Assembly: GCF_012910705.2 (NCBI RefSeq)
Contig: NZ_WTVG02000039.1
Coordinates: forward strand, 310,001-374,000
Direction: 5' to 3'
From: Aromatoleum anaerobium
GTDB taxonomy: Bacteria > Pseudomonadota > Gammaproteobacteria > Burkholderiales > Rhodocyclaceae
DNA: 64,000 nucleotides
Below the pieces are notes generated by a model that did no database searches, was not told where the DNA came from, and was given only the letters and a program-made list of their open reading frames with translations. Position numbers and translations under genes: made by a program. Below, in pieces: positions 1 through 8,898 of the stretch (positions within the stretch are counted from its first letter, which is position 1; each line of letters begins with the position of its first letter).

Positions 1-903
1 GACGGACGTGAAGGTGATTTGCTGATTGGTGTTCGGGAAGGTGCCGGTCGGATGGGCGTAGGACGCCACCAGTCCCGCATCGGCCGAACCGGCGACGCTG
101 ATCTGGTTGTTATCCGTCGGCAGTTCCAGTTCGCCGGCTCGCGCAAGCGTGGTGCCGTCGTAGGCGCACAGAAAAAACGGCACGGGCTTGATGTGAAAGT
201 CCGGATCGCGTCGCAAGAGTGTCACAGCAAAGCCGTCGATCGCGAACTGCCCGCCATTGACCGGGCTATAGACCACCGAGTCGTCCACCGTCATCTGCTG
301 ATAGACCATGTCGCCCGGCGACCAGTAGGCCAGCGCGTGCGCCGTGCCGCCGCCGGGGTAGAACGGCGCGAAGAAACGATTGCTGCGCGTGTCGATGGAG
401 ACTTCGACGTAGCTCAGTCCAGCGGAATCGAGTTTGAACGAACCGATCTGCGCCATCGTTTCGGCATTGAACGCATACACCGTTCCCGCGCCAGGACGGC
501 GCTCCGGGTGCAGTTCCGCGTCGTTCGGGACTTCCTCGTCATCGCCGCGGGCATAGATGAATTTCCCGGTCGTATCCATCACTGCCGATGACATGATCCA
601 GTCGAGGATCTGCGCGTACTGCTCGGTATTGCCCTCCCACACGCAGAACGCGCCACTCTTTTTCTGGCCGCCGGCATGCCGGTGAATGTTGATGTGGATC
701 TCGGTCTGACCGTGGCGGCGCGAGGCGCCGAGGTTCGTACCATCTTCCAGCGTGAGCGTGCGCTGGTACTGCTCGACGCCTGCGCTCATCTGTCGGCGCA
801 CCTCATCGAGCAGCTTGTAGGCGGGTTTCAGGTAGGCCGCATGGACGGCGAGCGCGGGACTCGGCACGCCATTCACGAAGAAGCGCTTGCGGATCGGCTC
901 CAT
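1..903 (-). CDS. phage virion protein, partial (3' end beyond window)
   Basis: An open frame runs leftward from an ATG at 903 to the window edge without a stop. It encodes at least 301 residues beginning MEPIRKRFFVNGVPSPALAV. The start overlaps the stop of the upstream gene in a TGATG junction, so the two are translationally coupled. The sequence is rich in beta-strand-type residues, with no signal peptide or membrane segment. Being last visible in a run of tail and structural genes, it is probably a virion or tail protein, but I do not recognise a family. Large plus-strand frames here are antisense shadows. Confidence 0.7.
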   Translation of the reverse strand, partial: MEPIRKRFFVNGVPSPALAVHAAYLKPAYKLLDEVRRQMSAGVEQYQRTLTLEDGTNLGASRRHGQTEIHINIHRHAGGQKKSGAFCVWEGNTEQYAQILDWIMSSAVMDTTGKFIYARGDDEEVPNDAELHPERRPGAGTVYAFNAETMAQIGSFKLDSAGLSYVEVSIDTRSNRFFAPFYPGGGTAHALAYWSPGDMVYQQMTVDDSVVYSPVNGGQFAIDGFAVTLLRRDPDFHIKPVPFFLCAYDGTTLARAGELELPTDNNQISVAGSADAGLVASYAHPTGTFPNTNQQITFTSV

Positions 904-2276
904 CAGCCGACCTTCCTTGATGTCATCAGCGGATCGACGCTGAGCCGGTCGAACTCGAAGTCCGCGCCGTCGCGGTTGGCAATCTCGAACTGCCAGTAAG
1001 CGCCTTTCGCGCCGCGTCCGATCTTGGTGCGGCCCGCCGCGAGCGTCGCGTGGCCGGCGGCGGCCAGCGTGTAGTCGTATTCCTCGTGCTCGTCGATGAT
1101 GACCTTCAGCGTCAGATCCCCGTCGGTGCGGTAATTGACGTACATCGCTTCGACGCGCTTGAGCTTCGGGTCGCCGAAGTCGGTCACAGCAAGGCGGGCC
1201 GATGCGTTGATCAGTGCCCCGGCATTGGTATCGCCGCCGAGCACGAACAAGCCTCCGGGCCCGGCGGCGAGATAGACGCCGTTGAACTTGGCGAGCCCCT
1301 TGATCGACAGTCCGCTGTAGGTCGTCAGCGCGCGATTCTCGGTGTTCAGCGCGTAGGCCGAATAGGTCGCACCGACGACGGTGCCGGCCTGCCCGCTGCT
1401 GAGGATCGCCGGCAGGGTGACGGTCGAGGAACCGATGACCTCGACGTAACCCGTCCCCTCGCCCGCGATGACCGGCAGCGTCAGCGTGCTCGATCCGAGC
1501 GCGCCGCTGAAGCCCGTCGCGGCCAGCGTGATTGCGGCAAGGGTCGCCGTCGAACTGCCGACGTTGGCGGTGATCGCCGCACCACTGGCAACCGGCAGCG
1601 GCAGACTCAGACTGGATCTGCCGACAATCGGCGTTTCCCCGTCTGCGCTGCCGCTGATCGCCGCGAGCGTGACCGACGAGTGTCCAATGTGCCCGACCAG
1701 AGCGGACGCGCTGCCGGTGATCGCGGGCAAGGTCTGCACGGACTCGGGCGGTGTGCTGCCGCTGCCGGTGATGGCCTCGAGTGTGGCCGCGCTGCTCGCC
1801 GTAAAGCCCGGATTCGCCGTGGCAGACCCGGTGAGTGCGATGTCCTGGTCGCTGGTCGCAATGACCCCAGCAAAGCCGGTGCCGCTCGCCACGATGGCCG
1901 GCAGGCTCCACACCGGCCCGCCCGCGCCCGATCCGGTGATAGCCTGCAAGAGCAGAGGCGAACCGTTCGTGTTGCGCGAATGCCCGACCAGCCCGCTTTC
2001 TGCCGTACCGCTGCCAGTGAGTGCGAGCAGGCTCGCGTCCGACGTGTTTGCCATAGATACCCCTGGCGTTGTGCCGTCGCCGATGATGGCCGGCAGCGAG
2101 GCGCTTGAATCATTGGTGGTGCTGGGCGCGGCTTCGGCGGTGCCGACGAAAGGTGTGCCCCCATGCGCCACATCCAGCGTCTGCGTGTCGAGCGTGCCGG
2201 TGGCGATGCGAACGAAGGGCGTGCCGAGATGCGCCGTATCCAGCGTCAGCAGGTCGTCGCGGGTCGGGAGTGCCAT
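903..2276 (-). CDS. repeat-rich phage structural/tail protein
   Basis: 457 residues. Roughly residues 60 to 300 consist of about a dozen degenerate repeats of some 20 residues, each built around a core like TLPAITGSG followed by a glycine/serine linker (ITGSG, ISGSA, IAGEG variants). The C-terminal 150 residues are non-repetitive and end in a domain (YWQFEIANRDGADFEFDRL) typical of proteins in phage tail regions. Repeats of this kind suggest an elongated beta-rich fibre or baseplate component. The gene is coupled by TGATG to the next one and lies 3 bp from the preceding one. Function is inferred from position and composition. Confidence 0.75.
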   Translation of the reverse strand: MALPTRDDLLTLDTAHLGTPFVRIATGTLDTQTLDVAHGGTPFVGTAEAAPSTTNDSSASLPAIIGDGTTPGVSMANTSDASLLALTGSGTAESGLVGHSRNTNGSPLLLQAITGSGAGGPVWSLPAIVASGTGFAGVIATSDQDIALTGSATANPGFTASSAATLEAITGSGSTPPESVQTLPAITGSASALVGHIGHSSVTLAAISGSADGETPIVGRSSLSLPLPVASGAAITANVGSSTATLAAITLAATGFSGALGSSTLTLPVIAGEGTGYVEVIGSSTVTLPAILSSGQAGTVVGATYSAYALNTENRALTTYSGLSIKGLAKFNGVYLAAGPGGLFVLGGDTNAGALINASARLAVTDFGDPKLKRVEAMYVNYRTDGDLTLKVIIDEHEEYDYTLAAAGHATLAAGRTKIGRGAKGAYWQFEIANRDGADFEFDRLSVDPLMTSRKVG

Positions 2277-2279
2277 GAT

Positions 2280-4259
2280 TTACGCCTGCGTGATGGTGAG
2301 GTCGTCCCAATACCCGGAATGCCCCGTGGCGGTCGCCGTGGCGTAGCCGAGCAGTTCCACCACGCCCGCCGCGGAAGGGGTGAAGGTGATCGTGCGCTCC
2401 TCCCACGTATCCGCTGCCGCCGTGATCTCCGCACTCACGTCCGCATCCACGCCCGCAATCTGCCCGCCGAGCACCTTGATTCCGATGGCAAGCGCGGTAT
2501 TGGTGCGACGCACCCACGCTTTCATCGTGACTTGCGTCCCTGCGGACACGGCGACCTTGGCAAGCGGGATGTGCTGCATCGCCCGCCCGCCACTGGTCGA
2601 GCTGATCGTGATCTTCCACGCCACGCCCGAGGCGGTATGGCGCACGGTCGTATCGGTGACGAGCTTCCAGCCGTTGCCGATGACGCGGTGATCGCCCGCG
2701 GTGCCGTTGTAGTCGTGCAGGCGAATCTGGAAGTTGCGCGTTGAGGTGACGGTCGGTTCGGACGGGAACGTGCCATTGACCACCGTCAGCGGATCGCCGG
2801 AGACGGGGTTAGGGACGATGCTGCCGCTGGTGTTGTTCTGGAAAACCGTGTCGCGCAGGATGAGGTTGCCGGTGGATTGCACGCCATACGTGCCGCTGTT
2901 GTCGATCTTGTCGATGTCTGCCGTCACCACAGCCAGCGAATCGGCGTTGATCTGCACGCCAACAATATTGGAGCCTTCCACGCGTCTTGCGATCAGTTGG
3001 TTGCCATAGCCTGCGATGGTCGCCGACTCGCCAAAATGCGCGACGTTGTGCACCACGCTCCCGCCATCAATGACGCAATTGGTCGAGCTGCCGTCGAGCG
3101 AAAACGGCAGATTGCATCCCGCCATGCCAAGAAATCCGAAATCCAGCCGGTCGCCCGAGACATACGCCCCATAGAGCGGCGCATGGGCCACGCCGATGGT
3201 GCGAAACACCGCATCATTGAGCCCGCTGGTGTAGATCGGCGTGCCCATATCATTGTCGTAGTGGTGGCTGCCGCTGATCCACGTCTCCCCGGTCTGCGTG
3301 CTCATGTCGGTGCGATTCCATCCGCCAGAGTACGTCACGGGCGATGCGATGCTCCCGCCTGCAGACACCCAATTGCCGTCGTAGCCGGTCGAGTCGATGT
3401 CCACGAGCGGCTGACGTGCGTAGGTCGTCACCGCTTCGGTCGTGCCACGGTAGGGTCGCGCCGGACTCGATACGCTCGTGTTGCGATCTGCGCCGAGCAC
3501 CACCGTTGTGCCGTCAATCGACAGCAGCGGATACCACTCAGGTTCGCCAACCGTGTTCTTGCCGATGAGCGACAGATGCGTGAGGCAATTGGCTGCGCCG
3601 TTGGCCTTGCACGCAATGATGTTGTCGAGCGTGATCGTGACGATGCCTGGATCGGACACGGCATACAGCGCGACCGACTGGATGGATGCGCCCAAGGCGG
3701 CAGCGAAGTCCTTCAGCACCACAAACCAGCCGGTGCCCGCCCATTGCGCACTCGTGACCGGCAACGGAACGGTATTGACGGCGGTGTCGCCCGTCGTGTC
3801 TGAGCACAGGCGCAGTTCCAGCACCCCCGGTGCAAGGCTCGTGCTGGTCTTGAACCACAGCGAAACCTGTTCGTAGCCCGACAGGTCGAGCGTGCCCGTG
3901 GCCTTGTAGGCGATCTTGCCGGTCGTGAAGCCGGAAGCGACTGCTGCGGTGGCGCTCGCGGTGCCCTGCTTCCTGTCGGTGCTGGTCGAGCAGGTGACGT
4001 TCGCGCTTGCGGTCCAAGCCGAATCGCAATTGTCGATGGTCTGCGTGACCGCGGCCCCGAGGGTGATGGTGCCGCTATTGTCCGTCCATGTGCCGGTGCC
4101 GATGCTGTTGGGGTCGGGGCTGGCGATGATGCGCACGGTGTCGCCTGCCGCCACACGGGCCGTCGTCGCGCCGCCCTCAAAGGACTTGAAGCGCAGCGCG
4201 AACGAACTCCCGTCGTTGGCGTTATTGCCCCCAACGGGGTCCATGTACTTGATCGCCAC
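2280..4259 (-). CDS. large phage tail/surface protein
   Basis: 659 residues starting MAIKYMDPVGGNNANDG, an opening common in phage proteins built on a right-handed beta-helix (a tandem pattern of Asn, Gly and Val follows). The middle (about residues 380 to 500) has short repeated Ile/Val/Asn rungs such as NCVIDGGSV and NLILRDTVFQNN. The C-terminal 150 residues look like a beta-sandwich carbohydrate-binding-type module. No signal peptide. This architecture fits a tailspike or other receptor-binding structural protein. The beta-helix reading is from pattern only and enzymatic activity cannot be assigned. Confidence 0.65.
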   Translation of the reverse strand: MAIKYMDPVGGNNANDGSSFALRFKSFEGGATTARVAAGDTVRIIASPDPNSIGTGTWTDNSGTITLGAAVTQTIDNCDSAWTASANVTCSTSTDRKQGTASATAAVASGFTTGKIAYKATGTLDLSGYEQVSLWFKTSTSLAPGVLELRLCSDTTGDTAVNTVPLPVTSAQWAGTGWFVVLKDFAAALGASIQSVALYAVSDPGIVTITLDNIIACKANGAANCLTHLSLIGKNTVGEPEWYPLLSIDGTTVVLGADRNTSVSSPARPYRGTTEAVTTYARQPLVDIDSTGYDGNWVSAGGSIASPVTYSGGWNRTDMSTQTGETWISGSHHYDNDMGTPIYTSGLNDAVFRTIGVAHAPLYGAYVSGDRLDFGFLGMAGCNLPFSLDGSSTNCVIDGGSVVHNVAHFGESATIAGYGNQLIARRVEGSNIVGVQINADSLAVVTADIDKIDNSGTYGVQSTGNLILRDTVFQNNTSGSIVPNPVSGDPLTVVNGTFPSEPTVTSTRNFQIRLHDYNGTAGDHRVIGNGWKLVTDTTVRHTASGVAWKITISSTSGGRAMQHIPLAKVAVSAGTQVTMKAWVRRTNTALAIGIKVLGGQIAGVDADVSAEITAAADTWEERTITFTPSAAGVVELLGYATATATGHSGYWDDLTITQA

Positions 4260-4275
4260 TGCCCGCCCCTACCGC

Positions 4276-5052
4276 TTAGGCCGACGGCAGCGAACGCGAC
4301 CACGTATCAATGGTCGTCGTGGCGCCGCTGGTGAGCGTGGTCGAGCTCATGTTGAGCTGCGCGCCCGAGGTCGCAATCGCGCCGTCCTCGCGGATCTCGG
4401 TCTCGCTGGAATCCGCGACGCCCGAATCGGCAACCGCGCCGACGAAGCGATACCAGCCTGCCGTGCCGGTGGCGACGTTGGTGCCGCTCCACACTTCGCC
4501 CACCTTCTTGGTGATCGTGCCCGCTGTCGCCACGTCGAATTGCAGACCGTTCAGTGCCGTGACGCCGCCCGCCATGTTGCCGTAGCTCGCGGTGATCGTC
4601 GTCAGCGTCGCCGACACCGCGAAGGTATTCGGCGCCGCCCCGGAGCCGCGCGCTGCCGAGATCGTGACGACCGCACCGGAACTCGTTGCGGTGTATTCCG
4701 GGCTGGATTCGCTGCGATTGATCGCCGCCGCCACGGCCGCCGCCGTCACGGTGAGCGAGGTGTCGTAAGCGACCGCCCCCTCGGACATGATATTGATGCC
4801 ATCGACGGTCACGGTATCGACACTGCCGCTTGCGCCGCCGGTCAGCGTCACGGTGCCGGTCGCGAGCACTTCGGCGGTATGCGCGCCCGAGTTGCGCGTG
4901 ATCGTGCACAGCAGCGTACCAGTCGGGGCCGAGTCGGCGGAAGCCGGTTGCGCACCCGAGTAGATCAGGATCTTGCCGTTCTGGAAGGCTTTCTTGAGCG
5001 AGCCGTGTTGCAGGATGTGGTTACGCGCTGCCGTGCTGTAGCGAAGGGTCAC
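4276..5052 (-). CDS. phage structural protein, DUF-type beta-rich
   Basis: 258 residues beginning MTLRYSTAARNHILQHGSL. The sequence is Thr/Ala/Gly/Ser-rich with almost no charged patches, and its opening resembles that of the 126-residue protein at 24021..24401 (MAVTYSTAVKTLRMQAVADA), suggesting the two are distant paralogues. An intrinsic terminator separates it from the virion gene upstream, so it may be transcribed from its own promoter or by antitermination. Probably a minor virion or tail component. Confidence 0.65.
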   Translation of the reverse strand: MTLRYSTAARNHILQHGSLKKAFQNGKILIYSGAQPASADSAPTGTLLCTITRNSGAHTAEVLATGTVTLTGGASGSVDTVTVDGINIMSEGAVAYDTSLTVTAAAVAAAINRSESSPEYTATSSGAVVTISAARGSGAAPNTFAVSATLTTITASYGNMAGGVTALNGLQFDVATAGTITKKVGEVWSGTNVATGTAGWYRFVGAVADSGVADSSETEIREDGAIATSGAQLNMSSTTLTSGATTTIDTWSRSLPSA

Positions 5053-5135
5053 GATATGCTCCTTAGGGATGCGTCAAACAAAAGCGTCCCGGCCCGCGCT
5101 TTTCAGCGAGGGAAAACGGGAGCGGGAGGGGAAAT

Positions 5136-5162
5136 GAAAAAGCCCGCTTGAGAGGCGGGCTT
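5136..5162 (-). terminator. intrinsic terminator, leftward
   Basis: Inverted repeat AAGCCCGC / GCGGGCTT with a 7-base loop. On the minus strand it is followed by a run of T. It lies between the stop of the virion gene at 5185 and the gene ending at 4276. Confidence 0.7.
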
Positions 5163-5184
5163 CGGGACTATGGGAAAGGGGTTG

Positions 5185-6369
5185 TCAGTGGTTGATGACT
5201 ACGACGTAGCGGCTCTCGTCAGGCATGAACACGGCACAGCCCTCGCCGGCCTCGTCCATCTGGTAGCGTTGTTCGGTGAGGTTGAGCAATTGCCCGTCCG
5301 GCATGGCGACGCAGATCCCGGCGCTGCTGGTCCACATCGGCAGCTTCACGCCCGCGAGCGCGCCATCACCGAACAGCGTGCCCTCGACATAGGCGAGCGT
5401 GCCGAGCAACGCGCCGTAGTCGGCGAGCTGCGTGAAGGTGAATTCCTCGGGCGAGGTGCCGCCGATCCAGGCGGTCATCGCACCAGCGGAAATCACGAGG
5501 CCACTGCCGGCAGCGGATTCGACCGACGCGAGCAGCGTGATCGGGCCGGAGAATTCGACGTAGTGGCGCAGATCGAAATGCTCGTAGGCGTGCGGCTCGG
5601 AGTAGTACAGGACGGCCCCCGCAGCGACGAACAGCCGCCCGCGCCAGTACGCGACGAGCTGCCCGGCCGGCGGCGGCGAGAGATGCTGCGTCGCCAGCGG
5701 CAAAACGGTATTGCCGGTCGCGGTAACGGTCGCCGTGGTGGCGGCCGGCAGCAGCGTTGCGGCCTCGTACAGCACCGAACCGTTGCATTCGGTCAGATAC
5801 AGGATCTTGGCGGCCACGCCCGCATCAGCGGACACCGGCAGGTCGTCGAAATACAGGCCGGCGTTGTCGCCCACGTCGATGCGCCCGGCAATCCCGGTGC
5901 CGGACTCCTGCCCGTCGTCGCGCAGGTAGGTGACGGCATATTGATAGGTGCCGGCCGTGAGGTAGCCGATGATCTCGCTCGCGCTGCCCTGATGCGCCGG
6001 GGGAGTGAGGCCCCACGAGCGGGACGCGCCGGCATCGATGACGCCGGTCTCGCGCCCGTTGCTGTAGTAGACGCGCTCATCGACCGGGCAGTAGGCCATC
6101 TTCGCGCCCGGCGTGAGGCCCGTGCGCAGCGCGGTCGTCGTGTAGCCCGGCGCCACGCGGTACAGGCTCGTCCCGCCCGCCATCAGGCACAAGTCGCCCT
6201 GCGCCCACAGCGAATGGTAGTCACCCGCGAGGGCCAGCGTCAGCCCGTCGCGGCGCGACAGTTGCCCGCTCGCGTCGATATCCACGTTGTCGGCAACAAC
6301 GAGGTCGCCCGCTTCCATGCGCTCGGGCTGCACGTCGTTGCGCAGGCCGGCGAAGGCTTTGAAGTCCAT
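5185..6369 (-). CDS. phage virion/head-closure type protein
   Basis: 394 residues when started at the ATG at 6369 (MDFKAFAGLRNDVQ), preferred over an ATG 69 bases upstream because a GAGGA ribosome site sits 9 bases before it. The sequence suggests a beta-propeller-like protein: repeated units such as GDYHSLWAQGDLCLMAGGTSLYRV (split here in reading) recur with Trp/Tyr-rich strands. Proteins with this opening occur beside head-tail adaptors in podovirus-like prophages and are often annotated as stabilisation proteins (P22 gp10-like). That assignment is from memory of family appearance and gene order. Confidence 0.65.
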   Translation of the reverse strand: MDFKAFAGLRNDVQPERMEAGDLVVADNVDIDASGQLSRRDGLTLALAGDYHSLWAQGDLCLMAGGTSLYRVAPGYTTTALRTGLTPGAKMAYCPVDERVYYSNGRETGVIDAGASRSWGLTPPAHQGSASEIIGYLTAGTYQYAVTYLRDDGQESGTGIAGRIDVGDNAGLYFDDLPVSADAGVAAKILYLTECNGSVLYEAATLLPAATTATVTATGNTVLPLATQHLSPPPAGQLVAYWRGRLFVAAGAVLYYSEPHAYEHFDLRHYVEFSGPITLLASVESAAGSGLVISAGAMTAWIGGTSPEEFTFTQLADYGALLGTLAYVEGTLFGDGALAGVKLPMWTSSAGICVAMPDGQLLNLTEQRYQMDEAGEGCAVFMPDESRYVVVINH

Positions 6370-6385
6370 CAGCGGTATTCCTCGA

Positions 6386-6631
6386 TTATTTGGCGCTGCG
6401 GCAGGTGTCGTGCTGTCGCCGGCATTGGCCCGCCACATCGATCAGGTCCAGCATCCAGATGGTTGCGCCGATGTCGTCGTCAGTCGGGATCGTCGGCAGG
6501 GTCGGGCACGGCGTCAGGCACGCTTCCGGGCGGATCATCTCCGGCATTCGCAGCGGCAACGGCGGCGGTGAAGTCGCGCACCCGCTCAGCAGGCAGGCGG
6601 CAGTCAGGACGAGGAGCAGAGGCGCGCGCAT
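6386..6631 (-). CDS. Rz1-like outer-membrane spanin lipoprotein
   Basis: 81 residues with a lipoprotein signal (MRAPLLLVLTAACLLSGC) whose lipobox LSGC gives Cys18 as the lipidation site, followed by a proline-rich stretch. It starts inside the Rz frame and runs past its end in a different frame, the classic overlapping Rz/Rz1 arrangement. Together with Rz it would bridge the inner and outer membranes and fuse them in the last step of lysis. Confidence 0.85.
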   Translation of the reverse strand: MRAPLLLVLTAACLLSGCATSPPPLPLRMPEMIRPEACLTPCPTLPTIPTDDDIGATIWMLDLIDVAGQCRRQHDTCRSAK

Positions 6632-6893
6632 GGGCCTGCCCCGTCAGTCGCGCGGCACGAGCTGCAGCGGCTCGCCGCGCATCCGATACGGCGCGCTTTG
6701 CCCGGCGTGCGGATTCAGCTTCAGCGTCTCGACGTGCCGCCGCAACAGCGGCGTCCTGATTGTCGGCATAGGCGTTTGCGACAACCAGTTCGCGTTGCGC
6801 GCAAGCCCCTGCTGCCAGCCCGTCGCCCAGCCACCAACCCATGCCGCCCCCAAGTACCAGGGCGACAGCGCCCACAATGACCAGTAGTTGCAC
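6480..6893 (-). CDS. Rz-like inner-membrane spanin
   Basis: 137 residues. The start is a GTG at 6893, seven bases after a full AGGAGG. A competing ATG two bases upstream opens a different frame that lacks spanin features. The N-terminus is one transmembrane helix (residues 2 to 25), followed by a long Ala/Arg coiled coil and the C-terminal block DCRLPAERVRDFTAAVAAAN, typical of Rz proteins. It overlaps Rz1 by 152 bases and starts 2 bases after the endolysin stop. Confidence 0.88.
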   Translation of the reverse strand: MQLLVIVGAVALVLGGGMGWWLGDGLAAGACAQRELVVANAYADNQDAAVAAARRDAEAESARRAKRAVSDARRAAAARAARLTGQAHARASAPRPDCRLPAERVRDFTAAVAAANAGDDPPGSVPDAVPDPADDPD

Positions 6894-6895
6894 AT

Positions 6896-7390
6896 TCAAT
6901 CCTCCTGTTGAGCGGCCAGACATTTCTCGCGGGCGTCGAGTCGCCTGTTCCACAGCCCGGCGCAAATGCGGTTGCCCGGCGTCGAGCAGTCGAAGCCCTT
7001 GTGGTACTTCCAGCGCGGGAACTCCTCGCAGGCGCTGCGGTAGTCCTGCGCGTTGAGCTTCTTCACCAGGCGCGAGCCGCAGAACTGCGTCGCGCCGACG
7101 TTGTAGGAGAAGTCGACGTACAGGTCGTACTCGGCCTGATGCAGCGGCACCTTCACGCAGCGCTTCAGTGCGCCCTCGAACTGGGTGATGTCGCGCAGCG
7201 CCCGTTCAAGCGCTTGCGGCGGCGTCGTGCGGTCGCCCAGCTTCACCCCTCCGGTCGTGCCGAAGCCGATCGTCGGCACATCAAGCGGCGTCGGGCGTAC
7301 GGCCGTGTCGGTGTATCCCTCGCTCAGCATCAGCCCGACGAACCCCGTTGCCGACAGGCTCAGCGCCGTGACGACGATGCGCGCTCTCAT
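6896..7390 (-). CDS. SAR-type phage endolysin (lysozyme, GH24)
   Basis: 164 residues. The N-terminal 22 residues are a weakly hydrophobic, Ala/Gly/Ser-rich segment of the signal-arrest-release kind, suggesting Sec export to the inner membrane followed by release. The catalytic Glu lies in the SEGYTD motif and the active-site Asp/Thr fall in LDVPTIGFGTT, matching the E-D-T triad of T4/P22-type muramidases. Four cysteines may form regulating disulphides. The gene overlaps the upstream lipoprotein gene in an ATGA junction. Confidence 0.9.
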   Translation of the reverse strand: MRARIVVTALSLSATGFVGLMLSEGYTDTAVRPTPLDVPTIGFGTTGGVKLGDRTTPPQALERALRDITQFEGALKRCVKVPLHQAEYDLYVDFSYNVGATQFCGSRLVKKLNAQDYRSACEEFPRWKYHKGFDCSTPGNRICAGLWNRRLDAREKCLAAQQED

Positions 7391-7923
7391 TGCGGCACGG
7401 TCACAACGAGGGGTGCCGGCTGCTCGACGACGACAGGCTCGGGCTGCAGCACAACCGTCGGCGCCGATGTGCTGTCAATCTGGTCGCCGCCCGCGATCCT
7501 GCCGCTGTTGCCCGAGTTCGCGCCGGAGTTGTCGCCGATGGTCGTGACCGCCCCGGGCGCCTGGATGTGCGAATACCCGAGCGTCGCCGCCTTGCCGACG
7601 CTGTCCGCGATGCCGACCGCCGCGCGCCCGGTGGCGATGACCTGCCCGACGCCGCCGGCCGTGCTGATGGCGTTGTTCAGGACGCCGGCCCACTCGTTCG
7701 GCCGCGCCTGCTGAATCTGCGCAGGCGCCTGCGGCATGAACACCTCGACGGACTTCAGGCCGGTGATAGCCTGCCCGTCCTGCGCCGTGAGCCGGAACAG
7801 CGGCGGCTGATTGGCTGCCAGCTTGTTGGCCTCGTGCTGTGCCGTGAGGTAGTCCCGGTATTCGCCGGACGTGCTGCAGCCTGCCAGCAGCAGTGCTGCC
7901 AGCATCATCATGATGTACCGCAT
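7387..7923 (-). CDS. phage lipoprotein in lysis cassette
   Basis: 178 residues with a signal peptide and LAGC lipobox (Cys16). The mature part has a 60-residue globular section, a Gly/Ala-rich middle and a Val/Pro-rich C-terminal tail. It sits between the holin-like gene and the endolysin. Its role is unknown. It could act in lysis control or as a moron lipoprotein altering the cell envelope. Confidence 0.7.
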   Translation of the reverse strand: MRYIMMMLAALLLAGCSTSGEYRDYLTAQHEANKLAANQPPLFRLTAQDGQAITGLKSVEVFMPQAPAQIQQARPNEWAGVLNNAISTAGGVGQVIATGRAAVGIADSVGKAATLGYSHIQAPGAVTTIGDNSGANSGNSGRIAGGDQIDSTSAPTVVLQPEPVVVEQPAPLVVTVPQ

Positions 7924-7926
7924 GGT

Positions 7927-8004
7927 TTACTCCTTCGGGATGCGCGGCCTGCGCCGCTCTTTGATCGTCACGGAAACCGTGCCGTTGTCGTAGGCGCGCA
8001 TCAT
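7927..8004 (-). CDS. very small phage ORF (25 aa)
   Basis: ATG at 8004, nine bases after AGGA. The product begins MMRAYDNGTVSVTIKERRR and ends PRIPKE. It fits snugly between the holin-like gene stop (8009) and the lipoprotein start (7923), in the same direction. Too short to assign; coding status is uncertain. Confidence 0.4.
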   Translation of the reverse strand: MMRAYDNGTVSVTIKERRRPRIPKE

Positions 8005-8008
8005 CGCG

Positions 8009-8209
8009 CTATGTCCTTTTGACCCATCCGCGCACCACCGCAATCGCCCGCGGCAGCACGATTACGATCTGCACGCCGGTATAGATCAGCGTCGCAATGA
8101 GCACCCAATCAGCGAGCGGTACGCCCATCCAGCTCATGCCGGCCACCCCCACGGGAGGCGCAGCGGGCATCATGTCGCGCGCTACCGACTGCGCTGTGTG
8201 TTCGGTCAT
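8009..8209 (-). CDS. holin-like small membrane protein
   Basis: 66 residues from the ATG at 8209, which has GGAG six bases upstream. Earlier in-frame starts lack such a site. One clear transmembrane helix (about residues 33 to 56, PLADWVLIATLIYTGVQIVI) is followed by a short basic tail. Position directly upstream of lipoprotein, SAR endolysin and spanins makes holin or pinholin the likely role, but a single helix leaves the class open. Confidence 0.6.
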   Translation of the reverse strand: MTEHTAQSVARDMMPAAPPVGVAGMSWMGVPLADWVLIATLIYTGVQIVIVLPRAIAVVRGWVKRT

Positions 8210-8232
8210 GGGCCTCTCCGTGACGGGCATGG

Positions 8233-8898
8233 CTACTCGCTGCCGTCTCGATGGGTGGAAGGGAGGTTGCGAGCGTTCCATTCCTCGGTGCGCGCCGACA
8301 GCGGATCACCGAAGGCCAGCGCAAAGCGCGATTCGGCATCTTTCGCGCGATCCTTGTCCTGGCGCTCGGAATCCAGCACCGAAAACGCCCGCTTGACGAT
8401 CCAGTGGCGCAGATCACGGTGGAACCGCGCGTGAATCTCGGGCGTGTCTTCCATGTCGTTCAGCGCCACCAGCGGCAGGCGCACGACCTGCAGTTCCAGC
8501 GTGCCAACTGCGGTCGGGGTCGGGACGACGCGGATTTCCCCGGTCTCCCAGTCGGTCAGGTAGCACGACGGCTCGCCGGTCTCGTCCTCCCATCCCGGAT
8601 GTTCCTCGTCCAGTTGCGCGGTCGTGACCGGCACCAGCGGCGTCGAGTTGCCGGTGAGGCGCACGCGGCGCAGGCGGATGACGCGCGGATCGAGGTCGTA
8701 TTCGGACGTGCCTGCGACGAGCGTGATGCGGCAGATGGCCGGCGTCGTCGCATCGCGCAACAGGCTCGCGCGCCGACAGGCTTCGTTCTCCGCGTCCTCG
8801 GCGTATTCGATCAGCGCCGCGTTCGACCACAGGTAGGGCTGCGATTCGTCGTCCAGTTCGTCGCGCCGGATGATGGCGAGCAATTCACCGAGCTTCAT
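8233..8898 (-). CDS. phage head-tail adaptor protein, separated from its ribosome site by an IS
   Basis: 221 residues starting MKLGELLAIIRRDELDD, of the phage adaptor (P22 gp4-like, DUF6682-type) class: N-terminal helices, a central beta block and a helical C-terminus ending in FHRDLRHWIVKRAFSVLDSE. It would join the portal to the tail. The first base of its ATG is also the TA target of the IS630 element at 8898..9922. The natural GGAGG ribosome site now lies beyond the far end of the element (near 9925), and the IS end offers no replacement. Expression is therefore probably lost. Confidence 0.8.
   Translation of the reverse strand: MKLGELLAIIRRDELDDESQPYLWSNAALIEYAEDAENEACRRASLLRDATTPAICRITLVAGTSEYDLDPRVIRLRRVRLTGNSTPLVPVTTAQLDEEHPGWEDETGEPSCYLTDWETGEIRVVPTPTAVGTLELQVVRLPLVALNDMEDTPEIHARFHRDLRHWIVKRAFSVLDSERQDKDRAKDAESRFALAFGDPLSARTEEWNARNLPSTHRDGSE

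Noticed and set aside
1050-2346. Overlapping plus-strand frames of 292 to 352 codons
   Set aside because: Antisense shadows of the repeat-rich tail protein. The repeat periodicity explains their openness.
6644-6895. ATG-started 83-codon frame at the spanin locus
   Set aside because: It shares the AGGAGG site with Rz, but its product (MCNYWSLWALSPW) lacks spanin features, while the GTG frame two bases on has the helix, coiled coil and C-terminal Rz motif.
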